Shown here piece by piece: positions 33,707-45,317 of a DNA stretch of 64,000 nt. Location of the stretch: assembly GCA_951804985.1 (NCBI GenBank), contig OX638131.1:55232604-55296603 (forward strand). The letters are read 5' to 3'. The stretch comes from Dryomyza anilis. Taxonomy: Eukaryota; Arthropoda; Insecta; Diptera; Dryomyzidae. How positions within the stretch are numbered: the first letter of the stretch is position 1; every line of letters begins with the position of its first letter. The notes beneath the pieces were generated by a model. It was not told the DNA's origin, searched no databases, and saw only the letters and a program-made list of their open reading frames with translations. The translations under genes were made by a program, and so were the position numbers.

Positions 33707-36700
33707 TTAATTGTGTAAAACTTCAAAATTATATGCTTTTAATAAGTTGTTATGGAATTTTTTCCCTTTTCCTTTGATGGAAATCATTGTCGTTACAGGA
33801 CTTACTACCGAAAGTACCTCATAGGGTCCTACCCATATGGGAGAAAATTTATTCTTTCTATTTTGATTTTTTAATAATATTTTATCGCCTACTTTAAATA
33901 TTGTTGGGTGTAATGCGCTGTCATAGCTTTGTTTAGATTTTTCTTTTGCTTTTTCTTGATTTTGTCTCACGATTTCATGTGTGCGTTGAATCTGATATTT
34001 TAATAATTTGTTGTAATCATCAGTGTTATAAACTGGTGAACATTTACGTTTTAGATTAGTGGGCATATCAAAATCAAACCCATATAAAGTACGGAAAGGG
34101 GTTTGCCCTGTTGACATATGTACTGTGTTATTGTGCACGTGCATTGCCGAATTTAACCATTGGTCCCAGTTTGACCCATCTTCTTTTGCAAAACCTCGCA
34201 AATATTCTGCTAATGGTCGATGGCTTCTTTCCAAAGATCCATTAGCTTGTGGATGATATGGCGTAATATGTAACTTTTTAATTCCTAACAATTTACATGT
34301 ATCTGAAAACTATTTAGAGATGAAATTTGAACCATTGTCGGTAACTAATACTTTTGGAATATTTAAGCGCGTAATGATTTCGTCGTAAAATGCTTTCGCT
34401 ACAGTGCTTGCTTCTGCGTCCGGTATAGCTACGCAACACATATATTTTGAAAAATCATCTTGAAATGTTAATATATATTTATTTCCAGAGATAGTTTCTG
34501 GTAAAATTCCTACAAGATCCATGTATACTTTATCAAATGGTCTCACTGGCGTATCAGTTAGGACCATTGGCATTTTTGTAAGCCTAAAACTTTTATTTAC
34601 TTGGCATTTTGAACAATTTTTTACGTAATCTTTTATTTGTTTCTGCATACCTTTCCACTTAAATTGTCTTCTGATTCTAAAATATGTTTTTACTGCACCC
34701 TGATGGCCTCCTAATGCAGAATCATGAAAATCTTTTATTACCGTTTTAATCTCTTCCGGATCAGTTAATAAGTGTGCAGAATTTGTTTCGTTATTTGCAT
34801 CTGTAATTGTTTCATCTACGACCGGTGTACTAATTTGGGGCTTTGTTTTTGTAATTTGTTGATCTAATTTATTTTGTGTAGTTTTAGAACGTGTTTGTAC
34901 TACTGTAATATCGGGTTGTATATATGGTATTCTGCTTAAAGCATCCGCGTTCAAATTCTTTTTACCTGGTTTGTAAATTATTTCATAATCGTATTCTGAC
35001 AATTTATGTCGGAAACGCGCAAGGCGGGATGTCTGATCTTTTAAGTTTGCAATACCTTTTAGGGGCTGATGATCTGTAAAAATTTTAAATGGTCGCCCTA
35101 ATAGGTATGCTCTGAAATTCTTGATTGCCCAAACAATAGCTAAAAATTCTTTTTCAAATGTGGAGTATCGTTTTTCGGCCCCATTTAATGCCCTACTCGC
35201 AAATGCGACTGGTCTATCGCTTCCAACTTCGCCTTGCGACAGTACCGCGCCTATTGCTTCATTACTTGCATCAGTTGTAAGTAAAAAAGTTTTCGTAAAA
35301 TCTGGATATGCGAGAATTGGTGATGAAATTATTGATTCTTTTAATTTAATAAATGAATTTTGACAATCGTCTGTCCATGTAAATTTAACGTCGTTTCTAA
35401 GTAAATTATTAATTGGTAATGATATTTTGGCCATATTGCCTATGAATTTTCTGTAATAATTAATTAATCCCAAAAATGCTTGTACTTCTTTTCTATTTCT
35501 TGGCACCGGAATATTTTTCACGCATTCGACCTTAGAGGGGTCTGGCAGCGCACCTAGTTCCGAACATTTATGTCCTAAATATACAACTTCGCGACGCAAA
35601 AACTGACATTTTTCGGTATTTAATTTTAAATTATGTTCCCTTAATTTCTGTAATACATTACTTAATCTATGCTCATGTTCGCTTAAATTTTTTCCATATA
35701 CAACTATGTCATCAAGATACACAAAACAATCGATACCCTGTAAACCTGTTAATATGTGGTTCATTATTCTTTGAAAAGTGGCAGGTGCACCTGTTAAACC
35801 AAATGGCATTCTGTTAAATTCAAAATGTCCAAGTCCCGTACTGAAAGCAGTTTTTTCTTTATCTCTTTCATCTACTAAGACCTGATGATAACCACTTGCT
35901 AAATCCAATGTTGAAAAGTATCTACTATGCCCTAGCTGATCTAATATCTCGTCTATACGAGGAATCGGAAATACTTGTTTTATTGTTACATCATTTAGTT
36001 TACGAAAATCTATTACTAGTCTCCATTTCTTGCTACCGTCCTTATTGCTCTTTTTTGGTACTAACAATAACGGTGAATTCCAAGGTGAGGTGCTTGGAGA
36101 TATAATGCCGTCATCTAACATTTTTACTACTTGTCTATTAATTTCTTCCCTATGTGTATGTGGAAGTTTATATTGTTTCTGATTAATTGGTGGTTGGTTC
36201 CATTGTGTAGTTATTTCATGTTTAAGCGCTGGCGTGTATGTTAATTCATCGCCATCTAAGTGAAAAACGTCATGATAAGAAATACACAAATTTTGTAAAG
36301 ATGTAATTTCGTCTTTATTTAAAGTTTCGTCAATTTTAATTTCCCTTAATAATCTGTTAATTCTATTTGTTATATTTACTGAATTTACGCTATTTATTGT
36401 AGAATTTTTTGTATACGATTCTTTATACTGATTAAAATTCGAAAACTTTGGTTTAAATTTGTTGTCTATTAGAATTTCTTTTTCTGTAGCATTTAATATT
36501 GAAACATAAACTCTATTCTTGCTAACATTTGATAGGCTTTCGCCTAAATATACACCTGGAGAAATTTCTTGCTTATGTATTAATACGATTGGAATTTTTG
36601 TTTTTAAAGGTAATGATACTATTTTCGCGGTTCTCGCTTGAATTTTAATTTGTTGGTTGTAAAAAATGTTTTGTATTTTTGTCTGTGTTTTCATTGGTAG

Positions 36701-37234
36701 TTTTATAATATGATTTTTATCTATATCAAAGAACGTTATCGTTTTATCTATCGCATTTATTATAGATCGATTCCATAAATTGTCACGTCCGATTATTCCG
36801 TCTGCTGGTACTCCTTGTTCAAGTGACACTACGTGTAGCATTAAACTTAAGCACCCTATGCTCCCGTGTTGGACCTTGGTGGTTCCTAATGTCCTAACAC
36901 AACCACCAAAAGCCCCATTCAAATCCTTTTGAATATTTTTGTTAAAACCTGGAAAATTTGTCATCGCACTTTCTTTTACTAAACTGGCATCTGCTCCTGA
37001 GTCTACTAATAAAATAAGTCTTCCATTTTTAGCTGCCTCGCAAGGTACTGAAATGAAAACATCACTTATATTAGATAAATTCGAACAATCTCCATTCCAA
37101 TTGTGTATTATGCAATTTTCTTTTGCATTTAATTCATATATTAATTCATTGTTTACCTTTAGTTTTTGAAAGTTTAATGGGGTAGTAAATTTGACCACAG
37201 TCTCTTTCGACGTCTGATCTACAATTCCTAACAC
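33707..37234 (-). pseudogene. gypsy A pol (protease, RT, RNase H, integrase), one stop
   Basis: A 974-codon open stretch (37,234-34,310), then one in-frame TAG near 34,307, then 194 more codons (34,291-33,707). By residue: aspartic protease LLVDSGADASLV (~77-88); RT with FSTLDLASGYHQV and YLDDIVVYG (~505); RNase H LLTTDASNEAIGAVL (~650) and FTDHQPL; a CHD-like KPGKKNLNADALSRIP; integrase zinc-binding site GGHQG...CSKCQVNK (~845-880); catalytic core with MDLVGILPE (~905) and TDNGSNF (~966); then PYHPQANGSLERSH and a C-terminal tail with GPYEVL. Domain order PR-RT-RH-IN marks Ty3/gypsy. The single stop and the gag break make it inactive as read. Confidence 0.92.
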
Positions 37235-37272
37235 ATTTGGCCCTATATTACTTTTCTTTTGGGGTCCCCAGT

Positions 37273-38287
37273 TTATTGGCCTTGACTGAGCCCCTCATAG
37301 TTTCCCTGATTATGATTATTATTTGTGACAGATTCAAATTTGGTTTTCGCATAACACTTATCTATTTTATGCCCTTGTCTATCACACCATAAGCATTTCA
37401 TATTACTTGTTTTATTTTCTTTGCGATTATTATTTTTAATATCATTATTACCTAACTGTACTTTAGAATTTTTCATATTAGTATTGGCACATTTCCAATT
37501 GGCTTCATGGCCATAATTTCCACATTCGTAGCAGAAAGGCTCATTTTTCCTACTAATACAATCGTCCCTAGTATGTCCTAATTTCATACAGAATGAACAT
37601 GTCGGAACATTCCTTACATAGGTTGATTTATCATTCTTTTCTGGATTTTCTCTTTGCTTAATTATTTCTGAATTATGTTCTGCTTCAACATTACATTCGT
37701 ATTCATTTAACTTTGGTCTTAGTTGCATAATAGCTTCAACATTTAATGCTTCTTCCAATAATGCATCTAATGTGTCTGACTTACTACTTAATAATACAAC
37801 TTTTGTTGTTGGATCCTTCACACCTACTTTAAAAGAGATCAATACTGACTTCTGTAATTCCAATCTGAATACGTCATCATTACCTATCTTTTTACGGTAT
37901 TTTTTACTTGCAATTTCTAATGCCATGGATTGCAATTCGTCTAATCGTCTTCCAAACGCTCTCAAACTCTCTTTACTATTTTGAAAAACTTTATCTTTTC
38001 TAGTACTGCATCTAAAGAAATATCATTTAAGTATGTATTTTTAGCAACTCGTATAATTCTTCTATTTTTTGAAAATGTTTTATCCTCACCAATTTATAAG
38101 CATCTCCCTGCAAATGTAACCTAACGCATTTAATAAATTCCTCATAATCTGATTCTTTAATTTTAGGCTTTGCTGTTTCACAGCCTTCAATAAATTTATA
38201 TAATTCAGTTTCTAGTAATGGAGATTCTGCCCCAGAAAAGTAAGGAACAACGTAATGTACGCGTTTAAATACATTTTCTGTACCCAT
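37273..38287 (-). pseudogene. gypsy A gag (capsid/nucleocapsid), one break
   Basis: Structural polyprotein. The N-terminal part (38,287-38,027) has KRVHYVVPYFSGAESPLLET and EEFIKCVRLHLQGDAYKLV, the capsid region. A break at 38,026-37,966 separates it from the rest (37,965-37,273), which ends in three CCHC zinc knuckles for RNA binding: CSFCMKLGHTRDDC, CYECGNYGHEANWKC and CLWCDRQGHKIDKC. The pol frame is open just upstream of the gag stop in another register, as expected where Ty3/gypsy elements make Gag-Pol by ribosomal frameshifting. The copy in provirus B is related but more broken. Confidence 0.85.
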
Positions 38288-39130
38288 TTTAATTATCGGT
38301 TTTTTATTGATTTATGTAATTAAACATTAATTACTTTCTTTATATATATATATAGATTGCATTTATTATTTTTATATTTAATGTGAAACATTTTCAAGTT
38401 TATTAATTTATATTTATTTAGAACACAACAAAAAAAAATATATTAATGAAAACCCGTTATATATTTGTATGTTAAAGGATGAAAATTGAAAATTAAATAA
38501 AAATTGGTATACTATATTTTATTTTCTGCAAAGCTATGTATATCTTTTGTTTAAACAGTAGATTGCTTAATAGTTGATTTAATTTTTCTGTTAAATTTAA
38601 TACTGTTTTATTTAGCTCATTTTGATATATATACAATTATTTTTTTTCTAAAAACATCTCATCATTTTATAACTGAATACTGATTTTTTTTATGTAATTT
38701 AATTTTGTTAAAATTCTCCAATTTGTTATTTAATTAATTTCACAACGCTATGAAAACATTGCTGTATCAAAATTCTTAAATTATTCAACATTTTAATTTC
38801 ACAGTTTTATTTAAAGTTAATTTAATTTCACAATATTATGAAATTTTTTTAAAATTTTATTATTTATTTTAAATGTTCAATTGCCTGTTTTTCAAATGTC
38901 TAATTTCATGATTTCAATATTCTCAAATGTTTCCTTTGTTTTATATCACAAATTCACAAACATTATTTTCTTTTCGCACATTTTCTTTCACTGTTTTTCA
39001 CAATACTCACGACTCCTAAAAAATATATTTTCCCTTGTCCAATATATTTATTTCATATACTTCTAATCTCCATCCAGTCCATCCTGTCCCCTGAGATTTG
39101 ATGTTTGGTTCGAAAACCGGCTGCGCCAAA

Positions 39131-39768
39131 TGTTGTAATTAAAATGGCCGTTGCTTAGGCGTGAGGCCAAATGTCGCAACGTTCCATTTATAATTACCCA
39201 TGATGTCCTACCAGAGAATATCCAACGTTGAAGTTCCATTTTTATTAACCGAAATAATTCAAACAAGTCTTTTCTTCCAAGACATACTTTTATTTAATTG
39301 AAAGTTCTATTTTAATATTAATATTATTGTTTAACTTATAAAAGAAACACGTCTGCACACTAAGGCAGTTAATATCATATCCCACTTAAAATATATTCTT
39401 AACCTCTACTCATCACCTCGGTCGCACCAATATTTACAAACACCAGATCTGAGTATCATCATATTGTTAAATAATCAATTCGTATTGGGGTGATCGTGAG
39501 AAAAACTTCTATGTGCTTTAGTTCCCTGTACGCCGCATGCAGGTGCTACCTGATGAGGCTCACATTACAACCAATACATTTGTTGTTGTCATCATATGTG
39601 TATAAGAGTAAGTGTATCAAATAAGTGTATGAGAAAAATACGAATGCATGCATAACAGTAAGCATTTTTGGTGTTACATTATTATGATAAATATGAATAT
39701 GCTATTGTGCTTACTGGCGATGTGCAGATTTTTCAAACTAAAAGAAAAAGTATTTCTGATATACAACA
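39131..39768 (-). repeat. gypsy A 5' LTR
   Basis: 638 bp, beginning TGTTGTATATCAG and ending TTAATTACAACA in element sense. It is followed two bases later by TGGCGCAGCCGG, close to the TGGCGCAGTCGG tRNA-Ser-type primer site used by several insect gypsy-like elements. Confidence 0.95.
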
Positions 39769-41796
39769 GAACAATCCCTGTTTTGTGAGGGTTGACGGAA
39801 AGTCAACTGTCAATTCGATTCAACGAGTTTTGTGCTTTAACACAGACCTCATTGAGGGAAAAGCCTGTGGCAAGAATGGCTACATCGTCTGCATAGGCAT
39901 GGGAATAGACACCTGGTCCATCAAGATCGTTAAGCAAAGAGTCAACCAGCATACACCAGAGCAGGGTGGAGAGAACGCCTCCTTGAGGACAACCTCTATT
40001 CACCCCTGCCATAATATACTGACCGCAGTCCGCCTTAGAGGTGATGGTCCTAAACATTAGCATTGACCTTAGCCATTTGACCAATGTTTCATCTATTCCA
40101 TGCCTTCTAGCTGCGTCACACATTCCATCAAAAGTCGCATTATCAAAAGCACCCTCGCTGTCCACAAATATGCCCATGTCGTACATCTTCCTCTGAAAAG
40201 CATGCTCGATCCGGCCAACCAGATGTTGCAATGCTGTTTCACAGGATTTTCCACGTTGGTAGGCATGTTGTCTTGATGATAGTGGGTACCTTGACAACGA
40301 TGTTTTTCTGATGTGCAACTCAACTAGTCTTTCTTGACACTTTAGTATGAAGGACATCATACTAATGGGTCTGAAGCTCTTGGCTATGGAATAGTTTTCT
40401 CTTCCAACTTTAGGAATGAAGGCTACTTTAACTAAACGCCAGGATGTCGAAATGAATGCCCATGCGAGACTTGCTCAAAAGATCTTCTTTATGCATGGTA
40501 ACAATTGGGTTATACCTTCCTGTAGCATGACTGGGTAGATGCCATCCGGCCCAGGTGACTTGAAGCCATCTATGTGGATTTGATTTCCCGGAAAGTGAGT
40601 CTCAACTAGGACACTGAGTGCCTCTGTCTAAGACTCAGTATACCAGCCATCAGGTCTCTGCAGTGAGTCCAATCGGGCAGTTCGGCCTCTTTTAAGAAAC
40701 TTGACCAATCGGCTAGTCTCACTGCAGGATTCGATGCTACCTCAGAAGTCTTTATAAGAAACACTTTTCGATTTACGAATTAGTTTCTTATACTGTTTCT
40801 GCTTAGCTCGATAAAGAAACCAGTCAGAGTCTAAATTACTCCTTAGGGCCCTATTTAGAAGCTTTCTGGAATCCTTGCGCAAGGTTTCAAGGCAAGCGTT
40901 CCACCAAGGAACGGGAGGTCTAGATAAAGTTTTTCGTACCAGACGTGTTCGTTTAAAACTAGAATTTATGACATCGTTCATAACTTGAACAGACGTCTCA
41001 ATACTTTCTTTGGTACGAATTCTGACAGGAATATTGAAGGAGTTCTCAAGTTCATGTCTGAAGCGTGCCCAGTTCGTTTTTCTAGGGTTTCTTACCGTCA
41101 TAGATGGCAGCAGCTCTCGGTCAGTAAGAAACTCGACATATCTGTGGTCCGATAAAGAATCCTCGTTAAGAACCTTCCAGTTTAAGATTGACTCTCTCAG
41201 TCTTCAGTTAGACAAAGTTAGGTCTATCACTTCTAGTCTTCTAGCAGTCACAAACGTGGGTATAAACCCAGTGTTGTGAATGTTCAGATTGGAGATCATG
41301 ATGAAGTCAAGGAGTCTGGTACCTTGTGCGTTGCATTTACTGCTGCCCCACACAGTGTGTTGAGCATTAGCGTCACAGCAAAGAATAAGACCAGTCTCCT
41401 TAAGATCACAGTACTCTATGAGCTCAACAAATGCCTTTGCGGAGGAGGCAGTAGTGAGTCATAGGGGAAGTAGCCTGAGGCGACAATCAAATGTTTCCAT
41501 CCACTATCGCTTTCATAGCGCACTTTGGCTGCCACCAGGTCTTGTCCACAAAATCGGGTTAACTTGTTGACAGCAAAGTGTTTCGATACTATAAGACAGC
41601 TTCTAGGCCTTGCGGCTTGCTCATCGTATAGTATGGTTTCACCACGTAGTTCACTAAGACCACAGATGCGTTTTTTATACACCCATGGTTCTTGAATGGT
41701 TGTGATGTGAGGTAATGTATGCAACATGGAGAGTCGCTTACCTAGTAAAGCGGTAGCCGCTTTAGAATGTTGCAGATTGAACTGAGTAAATATCAA
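39769..41796 (-). pseudogene. LINE-1 ORF2 N-terminal part (endonuclease, RT)
   Basis: 41,796-41,416 encodes the start of an APE endonuclease: FTQFNLQHSKAATALLG, ITTIQEPWVYKKRICGL (catalytic Glu) and LIVASGYFPYDS. The rest of the endonuclease is frameshifted, but 41,101-40,742 is open again (WARFRHELENSFNIPVRI, RPPVPWWNACLETLRKDSRKL). RT follows at 40,360-39,803: KCQERLVELHIRKTSL, QHAYQRGKSCETAL, GAFDNATFDGM, GCPQGGVLSTLLWCMLVD and HAYADDVAIL (catalytic YADD). Relative to LINE-2 it lacks ~120 bp near 40,565 before the RT, and it ends at the gypsy A duplication GAAC. Confidence 0.82.
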
Positions 41797-41994
41797 GACA
41801 GGATAATTACCTCGTTTCTCATCATGTGCCTATTCATTTGGAATTGATTCGGAATTTAATCCGTCCAAAGAATAAGTTTAGATGACTGTCGTACTTAGAT
41901 AGCATGACATCTAACTACTTCTGGTGTAAGCCAACAACCAGGGTTGAACCCTCCTTATTCTCCGGACCTCGCTCTGGTTTATGGCTATAGATTT

Positions 41995-42530
41995 TAAGGA
42001 TTATAGGTGCAAAGGAAGAGGAAAGATGAAGTAGTGTCGGTGGATGTTTGTTTTAAATTTCCTAATATTAAAAATGTCGGGAAAAACAGACGCAGGGAGA
42101 TTGTTCCACAAACGAATCGTGCGACTGAAGAACGAATTCTCTCTGTTCTGTTGGGAACCGTGTGGACTACGAAGGGGTGGGTTTGGTTCGATGCCCTAGT
42201 AGAACGAGAGAACACACGACCTGGTGGAATCAGGCCATGTATTTCCCTCAAACACTTTCCATTATAATACCTATAAAACAGGCTTACACACCCTACGGTC
42301 CTTAGGTGCTCAAGAGAACCAATAGAGGATGAAATATGTTCATCCCATATTAAATAAATTGCACGTTGTTGGATTCGATCCAGGAACTCCAAAGAAGATT
42401 TTGAAGCCCCTGCCCATATGTGCGAATTGTATTCCATCCTAGGCCGAATATAGGTGGTGTAGACAGTGCGCAAGTCAGCAGGAGTGAAGTATGTTTTACA
42501 CCGCTTCTTTCGACGCATCAAATATCACTG
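41995..42530 (-). mobile_element. LINE-B copy 2, 3' fragment
   Basis: Matches the 3' part of LINE-B copy 1. The shared words include 'gggaaaaacagacgcaggga' (42,078 and 21,570) and 'cgaatcgtgcgactgaagaa'. It encodes a C-terminal ORF2 stretch with KRCKTYFTPADLRTVYTTYI and YNSHIWAGASKSSLEFLDRI. It lies between ORF1 and ORF2 of LINE-1. No clear target duplication was seen. Confidence 0.75.
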
Positions 42531-43308
42531 GAAACTGTCGAGTCCTGGGAGTTACGGGGTTTCGCAGTAGCAGTGAAGGTTTTAAACTTCTTGCCATTGC
42601 GCTTCTCAGGTGCATTGGCAGCCACCACACCTGCAGCGGATGGTCCGGCTTCAGTCGGAGTAACCTCCACCGATCTATTGCGTTTTGCTGTGTTAGCCGG
42701 GGAAGAGAAAGCTCCAGCGTCGCCTTTAACCTTTTCAGCCTCTTTGCGATCTTTCGCTTTATTCTTCCTTCTCCTACCTTCCTGGGCATCGGACAACCTG
42801 ACCTCTGTATTCAGAGATCCGGGTCCGGTCTCCAATGGAAGTTAAGCTTCCAATTGGGCGTCGGTCTCTCTAGGATTAGATGATGGTAAGACACCACTTT
42901 CCTTCGATCGAACCATGTTTCCAAATACGTGACAGAAAGGAGCCCTGAGATGAAACAACACTGTCAATACAGTGGACGATTAGTCGTAGGTATAGCCGAA
43001 CCGACACTTTCCTCTACCGGTATGGAAACCACTGCGTGTTCGTTATCCTCCTCTAGATTCTTCATAAATTGGGGAGATGGAGGAGCACGAGCAGAAAGGT
43101 TCATCGTACCAGGGTTGGTTGCGTGGATTGAGTCCTCCAGAATCCTTGCCTCAGTCGCCGAAGCGGGTGCATTGCCACTTTTGTGGGTACCACCTGGAGT
43201 AGTTATATCTTTATGTTGGTGTAAGGTTTCTTTAGAGTCTGCCACCCCATCAATTAAAAAGACTATCGAAGTAATTAATTCATTACTCATCACAAGCCTG
43301 TCAGACAA
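42530..43308 (-). pseudogene. LINE-1 ORF1 (gag-like), broken
   Basis: Two overlapping minus frames. 43,308-42,964 starts MSDRLVMSNELITSIVFLID, with a Ser/Pro-rich middle. 42,835-42,518 is rich in Lys/Arg/Glu (QEGRRRKNKAKDRKEAEKVK) and Ala/Pro. Position upstream of ORF2 and the basic low-complexity character fit the ORF1 N-terminus of a LOA/I-type LINE. The knuckle-bearing C-terminus is absent because the LINE-B fragment begins here. Confidence 0.5.
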
Positions 43309-43417
43309 GGGTGACCCTACCAGAAACTTTAAAAAGTTCCCGTCAGCTTAGCCTTATTGAGTCATTGTAACTTAAGCCCCCACATCACGTGAAGGTAACC
43401 ACCACGTGGGGGTTACC

Positions 43418-45307
43418 ACTTCTAGATTTGCGATCTTGATGATTCCTGCCCAATCCGCATCAGTAAAGCATTCAAGTTTTAAATTTAAATCGTTATTTAA
43501 AACTAAATGTTTCTTCATTGATCCTTTTAAATACCGTACGATCTTCTTTATAGCTTCCCAATCAGATTTTCTGGGAGAAATTAACTTTTCTGCATACAAA
43601 GGAGACTGCAGCTGCATCTCGTTGTTGTTGCAATATGCAATAATGAACCAACAACACTTCTATAGGATTCAGCATTCTCAAGCGGTGTACTTTCATCAGA
43701 TAATTTGATGTACTTCGGATTCATTGGAATATTACTGGTTTTTCCTTCTTGCAGCCCTGTTTGTAGCAGCAATTTTTTTGATTTTGTCTTCATGATTCAA
43801 CTGGAAACCTCCATTTAAATTTCGCTCTATTTGAATTCCCAGAAATGTTGAAATATCACCCAAATTCTTGATTTCAAAATGCTTCTTCAGGGCTTCGTAA
43901 AGTGCATTTATGTATGAATTATTTGGAGCACATACCAGAAAATCATCGACATTAACTAAAGCATATGTGATCCCGTCTAACGTTTTCCTTTTGTAGAGAA
44001 ATGTGTCTGCTATGCACTGCTGATATTCCTCTGCTTTTAATATGCTGCTCAGCTTGTCTTACCATGCTTTGGCTGCCTGTTTTAGCCCATATATCGAACG
44101 ATGTAATTTACATACCATCTTCTCTGACCCCTTCTGAACGAAACCTTCGGGTTGGTCCATATATATGTCTTCACAGAGATCTCCATTTAAAATTGCGGTT
44201 TTAACATCAAGATGTTGGACAGCTAAATTTTTACTTGCCGCGACAGCTAACAACGTTCGTAGTCCTCACCAAATCGCTGAGTATATCCTTTGGCTACCAA
44301 CCTAGCTTTGTATTTTGGTTTACTCAAGGAACCGTCCTTCAATTGAAACACCCACCTGCAACACACAGTCTTCTTTACATCTGGTAACTTTGTGAGAGAC
44401 CATATCTTATTCTTAGATAATGACAGCATTTCTTCTTCCGCAGCACTTCGCTAATTCTTAGCTTCCTCCTGATCAAGTGACACCAACTCTTTCCATGAAT
44501 GTGGAACAAAATGTACTTGCGTATCACTTGTACTTATGTAATAATAATTGACAGGTGCTTTGTTCCGCAGTCTCTCAGATCGACGAATGCCCTGAATATC
44601 ATCAGTGTGGTCTTCTTCTGCAGATTCGAAACCATCAACTTTTTCGCCGTCTTAAACTTCCACACCTCTTGGTAAGCTTCCAAAACTTCCATGCATTTGA
44701 ATTAAATCAACTTGAATCGTTTGATTTGCATCAGTTTGATTTTTGACAGCTGATCCATGCTTTGACGACTCGTTAAATTTAATATTCTTAGATATGACGA
44801 TTTCAAGACAACCCTTCTTCAGTATTCTGTAGCCTTTTGTATTTTCAGCGTAACCAAAATACCTTCCACGCAACGTCGTCTAACTTTCTTCGTTTGCAGT
44901 TTGCGCAAACGTTTGACATCCAAAAACGTGAATCATGCTCAAGTCAGGTTTCTTTCCGTACCAGAGCTCATATGGTGTTTTGGATATCGATTTTGATGGC
45001 AACCGATTCCGTATAAAATTCGTTGCTACGACGCATTCAGCCCACATCCTTAGATGAGTCGGATTCTCGTAACATCGCGAGAACCATCTCTAATAATGTT
45101 CGATTCTTTCGTTCAGCAACACCGTTTTGTTCTAGACAATAAGGAACAGTTGCCTTCAAAACTATGCCTTTCTTCTTTGAATGTCACAAAGTATCGCTTG
45201 CCACCAACCGAATCCACTTAAAGCTGTCCGCATACATCCGAGTGCACAAGTCGGTTTAGACTTCTGACAAGTAGTACAAAAACTATCATCGCTGCATTGA
45301 TTGATTT
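43418..45307 (-). pseudogene. Ty1/copia pol, 3' half (integrase, RT, RNase H)
   Basis: Broken minus frames in copia order. A zinc-binding stretch with CTTCQKSKPT is near 45,290-45,250. Integrase pieces follow (an NGVAER-like block near 45,110), then the linker RGRYFGYAENTKGYR (44,870). RT contains LPDVKKTVCCRWVFQLK and KARLVAKGYTQRFG (44,400-44,270), DVKTAILNGDLCEDIYM, KLHRSIYGLKQAAKAW (44,200-44,060) and a VNVDDFLVC catalytic box near 43,950. RNase H has FTDADWAG and a DRKS stretch near 43,460-43,425, where LINE-1 sequence begins. Frameshifts occur at ~45,160, 44,650 and 44,250. Integrase before RT identifies Ty1/copia rather than gypsy. Confidence 0.88.
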
Positions 45308-45317
45308 TCGTCAGCCA

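Noticed and set aside
39063..39266. 67-codon minus ORF at the gypsy A 5' LTR
   Set aside because: Spans the LTR end and primer site, so it is not a gene.
42007..42267. 86-codon plus-strand ORF
   Set aside because: Antisense of the LINE-B fragment.
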